A stretch of DNA of 64,000 nt, taken from Anolis sagrei. Taxonomy: Eukaryota > Chordata > Lepidosauria > Squamata > Anolidae. Position 1 is the stretch's first letter. Each line of letters opens with the position of its first letter. The stretch lies in assembly GCF_037176765.1 (NCBI RefSeq), contig NC_090024.1, positions 59,750,861 to 59,814,860 on the forward strand, given 5' to 3'. The notes under the pieces are model-generated. The model was given only the letters and a program-made list of their open reading frames with translations, did not search any database and had not been told where the DNA came from. Of this stretch, positions 41,001 through 56,000 are shown piece after piece. The translations under genes and the position numbers were made by a program.

Positions 41001-44000
41001 CTTGAAGAAAAATAAATACTATAATGTCAAGAATTTTAACTAGCATTAATGGTTATTTATTTATCGTGTCATCAGCAACCATTGTATTACAATTCTAACA
41101 GGGCAAAACAAACACAGAGATTAAAAAGAAAAGGAAAAAGAAGAAAGAAAGAAAAAAAAAACCATACAGATTTTGCAAATTTGGTATTTGGTTAAATGTC
41201 CTTTGACCAGTATCTGGCCACTTGGAGTGCCTCTGGGGTTGCCGCAAGAAGGTCCTCCATCGTGCATGTGGCAGGGCTCAGGGTGCATTGCAGCAGGTGG
41301 TCAGTGGTTTGTTCTTCTCCGCACTCGCATGCCGAGGATTCCACCCTGTAGCCCCATTTCTTAAGATTGGCTCTGCATCTCGTGGTGCCAGAGCGCAATC
41401 TGTTCAGCGCCTTCCAAGTCGCCCAGTCTTCTGAGTGCCCAGGGGGGAGTCTCTCATCTGGTATCACCCATGAATTGAGGTGCTGGGTTTGGGCCTGCCA
41501 CTTTTGGACTCTCGCTTGCTGGGGTGTTCCAGCGAGTGTCTCTGTAGATCTAAGAAAACTATGTCTTGATTTAAGTCGTTGACGTGCTGGCTGATACCCA
41601 AACAGGGGATGAGCTGGAGATGTCTCTGCCTTGGTCCTTTCACTATTGGCTGCTACTTCCCGGCGGATGTCAGGTGGTGCAATACCGGCTAAGCAGTGTA
41701 ATTTCTCCAGTGGTGTGGGTCGCAGACACCCTGTGATAATGCGGCATGTCTCGTTAAGAGCCACATCTACTGTTTTAGTGTGGTGAGATGTGTTCCACAC
41801 TGGGCATGCATACTCAGCAGCAGAGTAGCATAGCGCAAGGGCAGATGTCTTCACTGTGTCTGGTTGTGATCCCCAGGTTGTGCCAGTCAGCTTTCGTATG
41901 ATGTTGTTTCTTGCGCCCACTTTTTGTTTGATGTTCAGGCAGTGCTTCTTGTAGGTCAGAGCACGGTCCAAAGTGACTCCCAGGTATTTGGGTGTGCTGC
42001 AATGCTCCAGTGGGATTCCTTCCCAGGTAATCCTCAGAGCTCGGGATGCTTGTCTGTTCTTAAGGTGAAAGGCGCATGTCTGTGTTTTAGATGGATTAGG
42101 GATCAGTTGGTTTTCCCTGTAATAGGCAGTAAGAGCACCTAGAGCTTCGGAGAGCTTCTGTTCTACCATCTCAAAGCTCCCTGCTTGAGCAGTAATGGCA
42201 CGATCATCAGCATAGATGAAACTCTCTGTCCCTTCTGGCAGTGGCTGGTCATTTGTGTAGATGTTGAACATGGATGGAGCAAGCACGCTCCCCTGAGGCA
42301 GGCCATTCTTCTGTTTCCGCCATCTGCTTCTCTGGCCCTGGAACTCAACGAAAAAGCTCCTGTTTTGTAGCAGGTTTCCTATGAGGCGGGTGAGGTGGTA
42401 ATCCTTTGTGATATTATACATTTTTCTCAGGAGGAGGCGGTGGTTCACAGTATCATAGGCTGCTGACAAGTCTATGAAGACAGCTCCTGTGATCTGCTGC
42501 CTTTCAAAGCCATCTTCTATGTGCTGAGTCAGGTTCAGCACTTGCGATGTGCAGCTTTTGCCTTTTCTGAAGCCAGCTTGCTGTGGGATCAAACAGGGTC
42601 TATATTTTCCATAATTCTATGCAAAATAAGTCTCTCCAGAACTTTGTAGAGGTGGCACAACAGGGAGATTGGTCTGTAGCTTTTTGGGTCATTACGGTCT
42701 TTGCCTGGCTTCAAGATGGCGATGACTCTTGCTTTCCTCCAGATTTTGGGGATCTGACAGGATGCAGTGCAGTTGTTCATCAGCTCCAGCAGCCAGCGCC
42801 TTGCTTTTGGACCAAAGTTCTTGATTTGTTCCATCCGTAGATCATCCAAGCCAGCTGCTTTGCCATTCTTACATTTGTTGAGAGCCATGTCCAATTCAGT
42901 AGATGTAAAAGGTTCATGGAGGTTATTGTTCTCAATCTCTGGTTGTCTGGCTATTGGTTTCTTTCCTACTTTGGTGGCAAGGTTGGGTTTCCCATTCTTC
43001 AATTCTTATTAATGGTATAAGATTCAGCTTATGTGGAAATTGTGAGATTTTCACTGTGTTTAGTGATCTTTGGGATTAATGAGTTGTTTACTCATGGTTT
43101 CCTTTGGGGGGGGGGGGGCTTCATTTGTACCTAAACCCAACAAAATTAAAAGGCAATTGGCATGCATATTCTGCTCGTCAGGCTGCAACTGGAGTTATAA
43201 CTGTGCTAAGATTTGAAAGTGTGCTGTTTCATATGAATATTTTCCTAGCATTTTCTTCCTCCAAATAAACAATCAGCCATTTAAGTCTCTATACGCTCTC
43301 AAAGAATTATACAGGGTTAGTCAAAATGAATAGGCCAATAAGAAAATTAATTGTACCCGAATTGGCCTATTCATTTTGACTAACCCTGTATAAAACCATA
43401 AAGAGAAACTACATATATAAACAGTGCACTATTTTGTTGTTGTTGTGTGCCTTTGAATCATTTCTTACTTCTGGTGGCTCTTATCACAGGATTTTTTAAC
43501 ATGTTCAGATGGGATTTACTTTTTGCCTCCTTTGGAAGTGTAACAACAAATAGATAATAATGCTCTGCAAATAAGTAAGTGTTATATGGTGCAGTTTCTG
43601 ATCCTTAAGTCATACATTTCTTTCTACTTGTGAATAAACACCCTAAACTGCACAGTCATTATAGGCGTCTCTGAGCCTGACTTGTGTTTGGCTTGACATG
43701 TAAGAGTGAGGACTGCTATTCAAGTATTTCCTGTCCTGTTAGACATTCTTTTCCTGCCCTGAAATGAAAAAATTAAGAGTCCTATTAGCAGCACAGAAAT
43801 CCTGCAATTACCTCGTGGGAACTGTTATAATGGCCTTTTCCAACACATTTTTACATGACTGTGTTAGAAATGCAGACATTTCAGGGATGCCTAAGACTTC
43901 ACCTTGTGGTCAATGATCTCTGTTTTCCATACAGAGATCTAGTTCTCAGGCTTTGGAGCTTTATTTTTCCGTTCTTGTTGAAGCTGAAATTGCATGCCTC

Positions 44001-47000
44001 GTTCTGAGTAGGCATTTGATTTCAAGTTAGCAGCAGTGGAATTACAGTAGATGCCAGTTTGATTCAGATAAGTTTCCACTGTGCCCAATGACCATAAAAG
44101 GCACAGGTTAAATATCCTTTAACTGAAATGCTTTGGACCAGAAGTGTTTTGGATTTCAGTTGTTTCTGACTTTGGAAAACCTGTATTTGCATATACTGTA
44201 CATACGCAAATATAAGCCAAGTTTTTCAGCCCCCTTTTTAGGTTGAAAAAGCCCCCCCCCCCCTCGGCTTATACTCAAGTCAAAGTTATTTATTATTTTA
44301 CTGGGTTATTATTATTTTTATTACATTTATTATTTTACACTATTTATTATAATTATAATTATAATTACATTTCCATTACCTTACTCTAATAGTATTATTT
44401 TTATTATGTTTATTATTTTACTCTATTTATTATTGTTATTATTACATTTATTACCTTTTTATTATTATTACATTTATTGTTTTATTCTATTATTGTTGTT
44501 ACTATTACATTTATTCTACTCTGTCATTACTGTTATTATTACATTTCCATTATTTTACTCTATTATTATTATTATTATTATTATTATTACATTTATGATT
44601 TTACTCTCTTTATGGTACATGCATGATGAGATGGGACCCAAGTCTAAAACACAAAATTCATTTAGGTTGCATACATATCTCATACTCATAACTTGAAAGT
44701 AATTTTATACATAATATATTAAAATAATGTTGTGCATAAAACAAAGTTTGTGTACTTCGAAACATCAGAAAGCATGTGCGTCACTGTCTCTATTACCCAT
44801 GTGGACAGCTTTGGATTTTGGAGTACAGGATTTTGGATTTTGAAATTCCGGATAGGGATGGTGAGCAAGTATTATAGGATATACACCTAGCCATCTGTAA
44901 TTGGCTAAGTGGATATTGGATACTTTAACTTAGGTGTTGGTAGTTCCCAGTGTGGAGCCTAAATACAGTAAAGCAGGCATCCTCAACATCAGTGGTTCTC
45001 AACCTGTGGGTTCCCAGGTGTTTTGGCTTACAACTCCAAGAAATCCCAGCCAGTTTATCAGCTGTTTCTGGGAGTTGAAGTCCAAAACATCTGGGGACCC
45101 ACAGATTGAGAACCATTGCTCAACATGCATCTCTCTCGCTGTTTTAGCCTCCAACTCCCAGAAGACCTAGCCAGCTTGTTCAATGGTCAGGAATTCTGGG
45201 AACTGGAGGCCCAAACTGGAAGGACACAGTTTGAGGATGCCTGCCCTAAGGGCAGCAGATACCATCTGATCTTGGAAGTTAGATGGTGTCATCGCTGCTT
45301 AGTAGATTGATGGAAGACTGCCAACAAATATGAAGTGCTTGTAGGTTATATTTCAGAAGAAGGGATAGACAAAACCACCTCTGAGGATTGCCTAAAAATA
45401 CATATGAAATTCATGGAAGCAGAGGAAGCTTGGAGGCACATACATGCACACAGTTTTCATTGTATGGTAATGCAACAGTTGTAATGGCATGCTTGATGTG
45501 TTTTTATAGGTCAGATGTTCTGTCGTGGCTTCCAGCGTCTGCACTTTTTGTGGGCATCATTTACTCAGGTTCCAGGGCATTATCCAGATTGGTAAGATAT
45601 CTGTAGACATTGAGTCTGACGTAGCCTTTTATGGTCAATGTTAATGCTGTTACTGTTACTTCGTAACTTTAAAAAATCATATTAAAGTTTGGTGGTCTTA
45701 GCTCTGGGGAGACGATTGCGTTGAGTTCTCCTGCCAGCTGTGTGCTTGTTACAATTTGTAATGCTTGAATGATTTGTTGCTGCAACTTGCAAAGAGTCTC
45801 CTGGACATCTGTGAATTAGTTAGCCTTTTCCTTTGCTCTGAAATGTTTTGGCTCCAGGGCTCTTCCTCTGCTTTGCTTTGCATTCAGCTGGTTAGAAGCA
45901 CGTAGGCTAACTTAAATGTCCTGTACCCTGCTTTCCAAAGAAAGTCAGAAGGAATAAGCCCTTCCTCCGTAATATGGAAACAACCCCTTTAACTATCATT
46001 TCTGTCTTAATTTTCATTCAGTATTGTTTGTGTGCGTATTGTCGAAGGCTTTCATCACCGGAATCACTGGGTTGTTGTAGGTTTTGAGGGCTGCATGGCC
46101 ATGTTCTAGAAGCATTCTCTCCTGGCGTTTTGCCTGCATCTGTGACAGGCATCCTCAAAGGTTGTGAGGTCTCGCAATCTCTGAGGATGCCTGCCACAAA
46201 ATGCAGGTGAAATGTCAGGAGAGAATGCTTCTAGAACATGGCCATACAGCCCGAAAAACCTACAACTACCCAGTTTGTGTGTGTGTTTGAATGGAAAGCT
46301 GTGAAGAAACCGTTTGATACTTCGTGCATGATAATATACTTAATATCACCAGCTAATATACTTAATATTGCCTTTTTGGTCGTGCAGCAAAATACCATAA
46401 AGTCCAAAATTTACAAGCAGCAATACACTTACTGGGCCAACTCCAAAACATAAAATACAGTATGAAATTTTTCCGAAGCTTCACTGGCATTTTCAGGCAA
46501 AGATGTTAAAAATCATACAGGAGAGAAATGGTGATGATGTTAGAGTCACAGGCCATCATTTGTTTCTTGTTACATGAGAAGTAGGAATGGTGGGAAGTCT
46601 CTTGCTAGAATGCTAGATGAACCAGAATCATGTGTCAGCAAAAAACCCATAGCTTCTGGTATTCATTTGTCAAAGGAAAGACAAGCTAGAAATTCATGCC
46701 TGCACAGAATGATCAATAGACACAATTACTATTTTAGCTGCTGCTTTTTATAGAGTTTGGAAAAGTTGTATTTGAATTCGCAACTGCTTGACTCCCTCTG
46801 AGATTTAATGAGCAGTACTACAAAAGGATAAGTACAAAAATGTTATTGAATCAAGCAAAACATCTTCATAATTTGTCTATGTAATATGTGGAAATCACTG
46901 CCAGAAGACATAGCTAAAACTGGAAGCATGGTTTTAAAGAAACTCTGGATAAATTGAAGGGGGTTGAGATCAATGCTGAGTTAAATTGCCTATATATCAT

Positions 47001-50000
47001 TTGTAATACCAGAAGGGGTATATTTTTGTGTACAGGTTGAGGGCCCTTTATCTGCAATCCCAGAATCCAAAATCAGCCACATGGGTGTCTTGAGATAATG
47101 ATAACTCTGCTTTCTGGCATTCCATGTACAGAAATTTAATTTCATTCCAAATACTGTAGAAAATTACTGGTACAGATAGAGCCTTCAGGCTATGCATATA
47201 TGGTATAGAGAAAAGATAAAATGAATTTAAATTCATCTCCAAGATATCTCATTATGTATGTATATATGCAAATAATAAATTGTGGCAAGTTCTTGGTGGT
47301 ATGGCAATACCAAGTCACCTTGTCTGACTCCTATGGAATCTGTATAACGACCAAGTAGCAACAGTAAGAACAGACCACGGAACAACTGACTGGTTCAAGA
47401 TTGGGAAAGGAGTACGGCAGGGTTGTATACTCTCACCCGACCTATTCAACTTGTATGCAGAACACATCGTGCGACGTGTGGGGCTTGATGAATCCAAGGC
47501 TGGAGTTAAAATTGCTGGAAGAAACATTAACAACCTGAGATATGTGGATGATACCACTTTTCTGAAAGCAAGGAGGAGCTGAGGTGAAAGGTGAAAGAAG
47601 AACGTGCAAATGTTGGGTTGCAGTTAAACATTAAAAAACCAAGATTATGGCAACCAAACTAATTGATAACTGGCAAATAAAGGGAGAAAACGTGGAGGCA
47701 GTGGCAGACTTTGTATTTCTAGGCTCAAAGACAGACTGCAGCCAGGAAATCAGAAGACATTTCCTTCCTTTGCGGGGGTGAGAGGGAGCAATGCCCCATT
47801 TTGACAAAATAGTGAAAAGTAGAGACAACACACTGGCAAGGAAGAGCCACATAGTTAAAGCAGTGGTATTTCCTGTAGTGACCTATGAATGTGAGAGCTG
47901 AAGGCTGAATAAAGGAAAATAGACGCTTTTGAACTGTGGTGCTGGAGGAAAATCCTGAGAGTGCCTTAGACTACAAGAAGATCAAACCAGTCCACACTCC
48001 AGGAAATAATGCCCGACTGCTCACTGGAGGGAAGGATATTAGAGGCAAAGATGAAGTACTTTGGCCACATCATGAGAAGACAGGAAAGCATGGAGAATAT
48101 AATGATACTGGGGAAAATGGAAGGAAAAAGGAAGAGGGGCTGGCCAAGGGCAAGATGGATGGATGTTATCCTTGAAGTGACTGGTTTGACCTTGAAGGAG
48201 ATGGGGGTGGCCACAGCCGTCAGGGTGCTTTGGCGTGGGCTGGTCCATGAAGCCACGAAGAGTCAGAAGCGACTGAACGAATAAACAACAAATATGCAAA
48301 TATAAGTTTCCCAAAATTGGAAAAAATCAGAAATCCAAAATACTCCTATTCCCAAGCATTTTGGGTAAGGGATACTCAGCCTGCATCAATCTACGGAGGT
48401 AGAGAAGATTGGGGTATAAAAGTTTTAAATAAAATAAAATAAAATAAAATAAATAATCAATTGCTTGGTGATTTTAGAGAGATGGGGCTGTTTTTGTCAT
48501 GTACTGCTGGCAAGCTTCCCATAAGCAACTGATGGACCACTGTGGAAATAGAATATTAGATAGACCTTTGAGCAGGAAGGATCATAAACCTGGCAAAACA
48601 TTATGTCCTGACCAGGCTGCAGTCTGTAGACTTGGATCCTGTTTGGCTCTGTGTGTTTGCCTGCCTGTTTCCTTTTTCTTTTCTTTTTTCTTCCTTCCCT
48701 TCCTCTTTCTCTCTTTTAAAAGAGTCTAGTTCTGGAACTGAATTCAGATCTCGTAGATTATCATAAGTCTTAAAATGTTTTGGTGGGATTGTGAATCTGA
48801 AGGGATGGGAATCTGCTCCTTCTGACTGGCAAGCCCAACATACTGTGCTTTCCTTTATTATGAAAGGCTAATAACGCTACCAAAAAATATCATCAAAGAC
48901 AATAAACATCTGGTGAAGGTTAGCAGAGCTGGGCAAACCGGAGCCATTGTTGGCAGGAGAATACATTTCTCTTGGCTCAAGGCAGAGCCACTAGCAAAAG
49001 GGAGGGGAAGGGGATGTGTGTGTGTGTTTGTTAGCATGTCTGCAGAAAAGGAAGAATGTAAAGCCTAGGGTCAACTTTCCTAGTAAAGCATTAGTTCTGA
49101 AGTTTCCGATGATTGTGCTCTGATTCAAGGGACCTATGTTAGATTCTGGCCTCCTTTTCATTCTCTCAGTCACAAAAAAGGGAAAGCAACTGGAAAGTTA
49201 GGGAACTCCACTGGTTCCCAGAAAACCTTTGAGTCTCTAAAAACTATTAAGTATAGCATTTTGCTTAAAATTTTATGGTGCTTCTCTTATTCTCCCAGTT
49301 CTCAATGCTATGTTTGCCAGGGCTTTAGCATTTATTCTGATGGCAGTGTGTACAAAAAGGGACAGTTGTTAGAACATAAGAATAGGAGGTTAATTTCCTT
49401 GCTCCCTGTACTTCTTACATTCTCATTACCTTAACATTTTAAAATGTAGACATAGAAATGGCCTATTTGGTTTGAAGTGTATTACATATACAACAACTGG
49501 AAAGGTTAATCACATGTTGGAGAGGTGATGCGTCTTTCTGTCGTGTTCTGAAATTCTGCAGGTTCATTAGAAAATGCCTGCTTTTTAGTACTACCTCACA
49601 AAAAGATGATTAAATAACAGTTGCTAATCTCATTGGTCACATTTTATTTCCTGGCAGCCAATTCCTATCTTTCTTACCTTACACAATGCTGCAGAAGTTG
49701 TAACGTATGGAATCGAAACGTTTGTGCAGAAAGAGGTATGGCAACATTGATTTATTTTAGAGTAAGGTACCTGTTTTGAGGGTATGTAAGTTGTTAAATC
49801 AACTCCATATTTTCTTAGTTGTGCTAGATAATCCTTTTACAAACTTAGATTTTTTAAAATTGCAGATCCAGAACAAAAGCTGTATTTTGTGCTGATTTTT
49901 TTTCCATGTCAGGAGCAACTTGAAAAACTTCAAGTCACTTCTGGTGTGAGAGAATTGGCCATCTGCAAGGACCAGGGAACACCAGATGTTTTATCATCAT

Positions 50001-53000
50001 GTGGGAGGCTTCTCTCATGTCCCTGCATGAGAAGCTAGAGCTAACAGACAGAAGCTCATCCCACTCCCTACGTTCAAACTGCTGACTTTTTGGTCAGCAG
50101 TCCTGCTGGCAGAAGGGTTTAATCCATTGCTCCATTGGAGTCTCCTCCTATGCTGATTTTCGGAACTGGGGCTTTAGTGAACAGGCAGGATCAGAAATAA
50201 TGAAGTATCTGTATTTATGCCAATGGAAGCTCTTTCTGCTAAGGCAAAACCACCTTCATCATTTGGATAATAATCTACTTCTGCAACAAAAAGGGGAAGA
50301 GAATAATACATTTTATGCAAATAAATAAAATAATATATTTTATCCATACCTAGGCTATGTTTTAGAAGGTATTGTAGAAACCATGCAATGTCAGTTTCCT
50401 GATTTTGTTACTAGTGTCACCATAACAAAAATTTCATTTTCAAAAATCTGAAAATCTAGATATATACATAACAATGTTACTTATATAGTAAAACATTTTA
50501 CCCACCACTCATTGTGCAGACATCAAAGCCATGCAGGAATGTAGTGGATCAAAAAAAATAATACAAGAAAATCTCCAAGCACATGAAATATTTTTTTCCC
50601 TTAAGTAATCTTTCCACTCTTTTGATAACCTATTATTTTCTTCACAGCAGATATCTTCTATTAAAATATGTAGGTAAGTTTCAATGTTTAAGATTCATAG
50701 ACTTCCACATATAGTTTATCTCTTGACTAACCAAACAGCTTATTCTTGTGTCAGATATGAACAATAATTCAAAACATTTTTGTTCCTCACAAGATAAATG
50801 ATCAGTAGTTCAACACAAAGAAACTTTGAATGCAGACATCAAGATATATAGAAAATTGATTTTGTTCCATAGGCAACATTTCATAGAATCATAGAGTTAG
50901 AAGAGACCTCGTGGGCCATCCAGTCCAACCCCCTGTCAAGAAGCAGGAACATGGGTCTCATTACAAGCAGTGGGTCAAATTAGTCATGATTTGAAATGAG
51001 AACTTGGATAAGTGGCCTTAATGTGGATTGAACCTTAGGGTTTGCCAGATGCCACAATCACATCCATCTCTCCTTAAGACTATTAGCTATAATTTCCTAA
51101 GGACCAGGACCAATACATGTTTTGTTTTTTAATACAGTATTTCATTGATTTTGAGGTGCACCTTTACCCATTTAAGTGACTTCAAAAATGAGTCTTAGAT
51201 GGGATCAGTGGTTCTTAACCTGTGGGTCCCCAGATATTTTGGCTTTCAACTCCCAGAACTTATAACAGCTGGTAAACTGGCCAAAACACCTGGGGACCCA
51301 CAGGTTGAGAACCATGTGATTAGATGGTGCTTTGGAGAGCACCATTAAGCATAACTATCCTAGCTATGCTTAATGGGAGTCATAAGTCAAAGACATCTGG
51401 GGATGCTAGGCCCTTCCACACAGCTATCTAAAATCCACATTGAACTGGATTATATGGCAGTGTGGACTCAGATAATCTAGTTCAAAGCAGATATTGTAGA
51501 TTATCTGCCTTGATATTCTGGGTTATATGACTGTGTAGAAGGGCCCATAGTTGCCCATTCTCAGATGGGCCATGGAGCACAGATCACAAAAAGCTCATGG
51601 TATTTCCATGAGTAAAGATCAAGAGTGTAGAAGAGCTCCTTGCGGGCAGTGTTACAGATAAATACTAATGTTAGCAATAATAGCTTTGAAAACTCATCTC
51701 AGGTCTCTTCCACACAGCCCTATAACCCAGAATATCAAGGTAGAAAATTCCACAATATCTGCTTTGAACTGGGTTATCTAAGTCCACACTGCCATATATT
51801 CCAGTTCAAAGCAGATAATGTGGGATTTTATTCAGCTTTGTGGAAGGGGTGTGTAGAATACATGTCAGTGCATGATAACCATGTGGCATTTTTCTACAAC
51901 ACAGAATGCTGACTCTTCTGGTGGCAGCAGGATGCCTTCCTATTTATGATCCACAGGTAGGTTTCTTGGATCTTTTCAGAACAAACTGTGAAAATAAAGT
52001 TCAATGCTCTAGTTCATTTGCATGTTGTACCATCTAAGCAAATGTTGATGAGCTTTGCCCCCAGCCGGTGTTAAATAGTTGCATGTTTTCAATTGACTAA
52101 TAAAAATGGTTGGTCAGATATATCTGTAGGATATTTGAGCTCTTCAAAAGATACCCTGCTGTGTGTCCTAATACTTCATGAGTATGTCCATGGGATATAT
52201 CCAACAAATATATCTGTTGGATATCTGGACTCTTCAGAAGACACCCTGTTATGTGCCCTTCATGAAATTAGGTTGCAGTCTTAGGACATGCTTAGCATAG
52301 ATGGAGAAGGCATGAAGCTATTATCCTGCATCCAAACTGACTCACTCAGAGGAGCAAGAGGAGGAGGTGAATGGCAATGCCATCAACTGCATTGGGTTCC
52401 CTAGATTTCTATTGACTAGTCTGAAAATGAAATGGAAGTAACTAATCAACAAAACTGAAATGGAGACAAAGGATGGTCTTACACTCTTGAATTATTGTGG
52501 TTTGAAACCACTTTAGCTTCTATGTCTCAAAACTATGCTGTCATGGAAGTTTTAGTTTCTTGAGGCATCAGCACCATTTGGCAGAGAAGGTTAAAGACCT
52601 TGTGAAACTACATCTTGTATGACTCCATGGCAGTTAAAGTGATGTCATGTTGAATTAATTCTAAAGTGTAGATGATGCTGATAATAATAGTAAAAATCAT
52701 AATTATGATTTATTACCCACCTCTCCTTGCAGCTCAAGGCAGGGCATGCATCCAAAGTAGTGGTACTTTCTGTCAGATTTTTATTCTTGTAACCATACAT
52801 TCTTGAAACTCATGAATGACCTGTTTATCTTAATGTTTTATTTTGCAGTTTGATACAGATGGCTATTTTTGGGCATTTATACATGTGCTATCTGTTGGTA
52901 AGTTTTTAATAAACTGATTCTGAGAAAATTGAGCTTCCAGGCATCTCTGCAGCTAACTGTTATTCACTTTAGTAGGGTTTTGGACTGATGTTCCCAGTTT

Positions 53001-56000
53001 TCTGGCTTTTGTTCCATGGTACATTAGCCAGTATATTGCATAAGCGGAGTCTGTTTGCATTGCTTTCGTGTGGAACAGAAGGCTTATTTTCTTTTATTGC
53101 CAAAGGTATAAGAATGAACCCAACTTTGTGCTTAATAGTATGAAATACTGAAAGTGGAATTGAAAACAAATGAAGGCAGATGCGTGCTCTTTAATTATTT
53201 GGAGAGTAAACATCACTGAAGAATGAGAGCAAAACTGGAAAATGAAAGTTTTATCAATATTTAGAAAAATAAATGCATACCTAGGTAGAAAATGAAATAC
53301 TAACCAAAACAGCTTATGTGCTGCTGAAGGTTGTTGTTGTTACATTTATTTATGCCCCACTTTATCTCCCCTGAAAGGGACTCAAAGCAGCTTAACATAA
53401 AAGCATTAGCACACAATTTAAAACATACAAATGTGCAAACATTAAAACAAAATTAAATATAAACAATATTTAAAAATGAACAGTTAAAACCCATTCAAAT
53501 ATATTAAATGCACAGGACCCCCTGAATTGATCTTAAAGCCTTCTTATTTGAAAGCCCTGTCTGGATAAAAAGGTTTTAGGTGAGGGGCATTCTATCTATC
53601 CTGAGCAGGGAGTTCCAGAGTTGTGGAGCAGCCACTGAGAAGCCCTACTCTCTTGTTCCCACCAACCAAGCTTGAGATGGAGGTGGGACTGAGAGAAGGG
53701 CCTCTCTTGAAGATCTCAGGGCCCAAGCAAGTTCGTACAAGGGGATGCAGTCAGCTAAATAGCCTGTACCTGGATTGTCCAGGGCTTTAAAGGTCATGAC
53801 CAGCAGTTTGAATTGTGCCCGGAAACAGACTGGCAGGCAGTGGAGCTGCTTTAACAGGTGGGCTGTCTGCTCCCTGTAGACAGTCCCACTGAGCAACCTG
53901 GCTGCTGCTCTTTGGACCAGCTGAAGTTTCCAAGCACTCTTCAGAGGCAGCCCCACGTAGAGTGCGTTACAGTAATCCAGATGGGATTTAACTAAAGCAT
54001 GTATCACATGGCCTGATCTGGTTTCTCAAGTAATGGATCCTATTGGTGCACAATTTTTAATTGTGCAAAGGTCCTCCTGGCCATTGCAGATACCTGGGCC
54101 TCCAGGTTCCGTGCAGAGTCCAGAAGAACCCCCTAAACAGTGGACTTGTGTCTTCAGGGGAAGTGTAAACCCATCCAGCACAGCCTGAATCCGTATTCTC
54201 TGATCTACCCTCTGACTGACCAAGAGTACCACTGTCTTGTCTGGATGAAGTTTCAATTTGTTTGCCCTCATCCAGTCCATTACTGATGGCAGGCACTGGT
54301 TTAGGGTCAGGACAGCTTCCTTGGCATTAGGTGGAAAGGAGAAGTAGAGTTGTGGCACCATACTCCAAAACTCTATATGGCCTCTTCCAGCGGTGCCAGG
54401 TATATGTTAAACAACTTGGGTGAATGAAACCCTGAGGAACCTCACAGGTCAATCACCAGGGGTTCCAGCAGGAGTCCCCTAGCACCACCTTCTGGGTACG
54501 GCTCTCCAACTAGGACCGGAACCACTGTAAGACAGTGGCTCCCAGCCCCATCCCTGTGAGACAACCCTGAAGGATACCATGGTCAATGGTATCAAAAGCC
54601 ACTGAGAGATCCAGGAGAACCAATAAGGACACACCTCTGCTGTCTAGCTCTCTATTTGAACTTTTCCTAGATTTTAGCAACAACAATACTGAGATCTATA
54701 TTGGGGCCAAATTTGAGTTCTTCCCAGCTGTACCACAATATGATTCACTGACCAGATTTCATTCATAGGTGCTTACAAGGGTTATCACAAGTCATGGAAC
54801 CCTAGTTCTCTAAGGTAATGTATATTTGTGTGTATTTAAGGTGAGGGTGGGAAAATATGATCTAAATATGATTTCCATACTTTCTGGTGTGAAGACTGTT
54901 GTGTTGTTCTCTACTTCTGCAATGTGCCAACCCAGGAACCTGTGCATTTTGCTCAGGATAATGGAAAGATTGATGTGTGTCACCCGATACTTACAAAACT
55001 GCCTATGTAATAACTAAGATGTTAGATGTATGTGTCATATCTTATTGTCCCGCAATTTTACAAACAGGCTCAGTTACATATAATTAACCCACTACTGAGC
55101 AACCTACCTTGTAGATCAGTCCAATTCTATGTGAAGTTTTTACTAGGTGACAATTTCCCCCAGGTGACCTTAGCTGTTGCCAAGTGTCTCTCTGAGGTAG
55201 ACAGGATAAGACAACTTCCTGTGTTAGACCCAGGCTGAAACTTGCCTTGTATATATTTGCAGTATTTTTATCCTTGTTCATATGCATTTAGTAGCACACT
55301 CATCCTGTTTTTAAGTGGTCTTAGCAGTTTATGAATCTGCTATGAACTTTCCCTGCTGAGCAAATTGGGTCTTTGATTGATTGATTGATACTACACTTTA
55401 GACTAGATTTAATTGTGGACATCACAACATTGGGCCCATTTTGTTGAAGGTTTTTTGTTCTCCCATCCTAAGGTTGTTTGAGAATTTCTGGAAAAGTTGA
55501 TATTTTGTACATTTTTGTAGCATTATGATTGGGCATAAGGAATGTATTGCCCTAATATGGATTCTCCTTCAAAACACAAATCAGACAACGAAGCTGGAAT
55601 ACTTAACTATCAATGGCTTGCATATTCCTCATCTATCCATCATATTTCCATGAATTAAATTTAAAACTACTCTTGCCTGCTCTATAGATTTAAAACATCT
55701 CTAGCTGCATCCCAAATACCATACAAGGAATAAAATTTCTGTGAAGGACAAGCCATAACAACTGTACAACGGGGTTGTAAAATCTTCTAATGTACTATTT
55801 TGAGAATGTGTCTGTTGTGTGGTTTTTGCCTCCTCAACATTTATTCCAGCTTAAAAGTCATTGCCTCATTCCTTATCACAGAGATTCTGACAGTGGTGAA
55901 ATACTGGTAGGAAGATACAAAATAATGTCAGTTTGTGAAGATAAGGAAAAGAATGATTGCTTTCTTTCTATCCTGACATATTTCCTATGCAAGAGAGTTC

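Noticed and set aside
41192-42592. The longest ORF as a host protein gene
   Set aside because: Its motifs ([22 protein letters not shown]-terminal zinc knuckle) are those of a non-LTR reverse transcriptase; there is no promoter, and it has a LINE-type tail.
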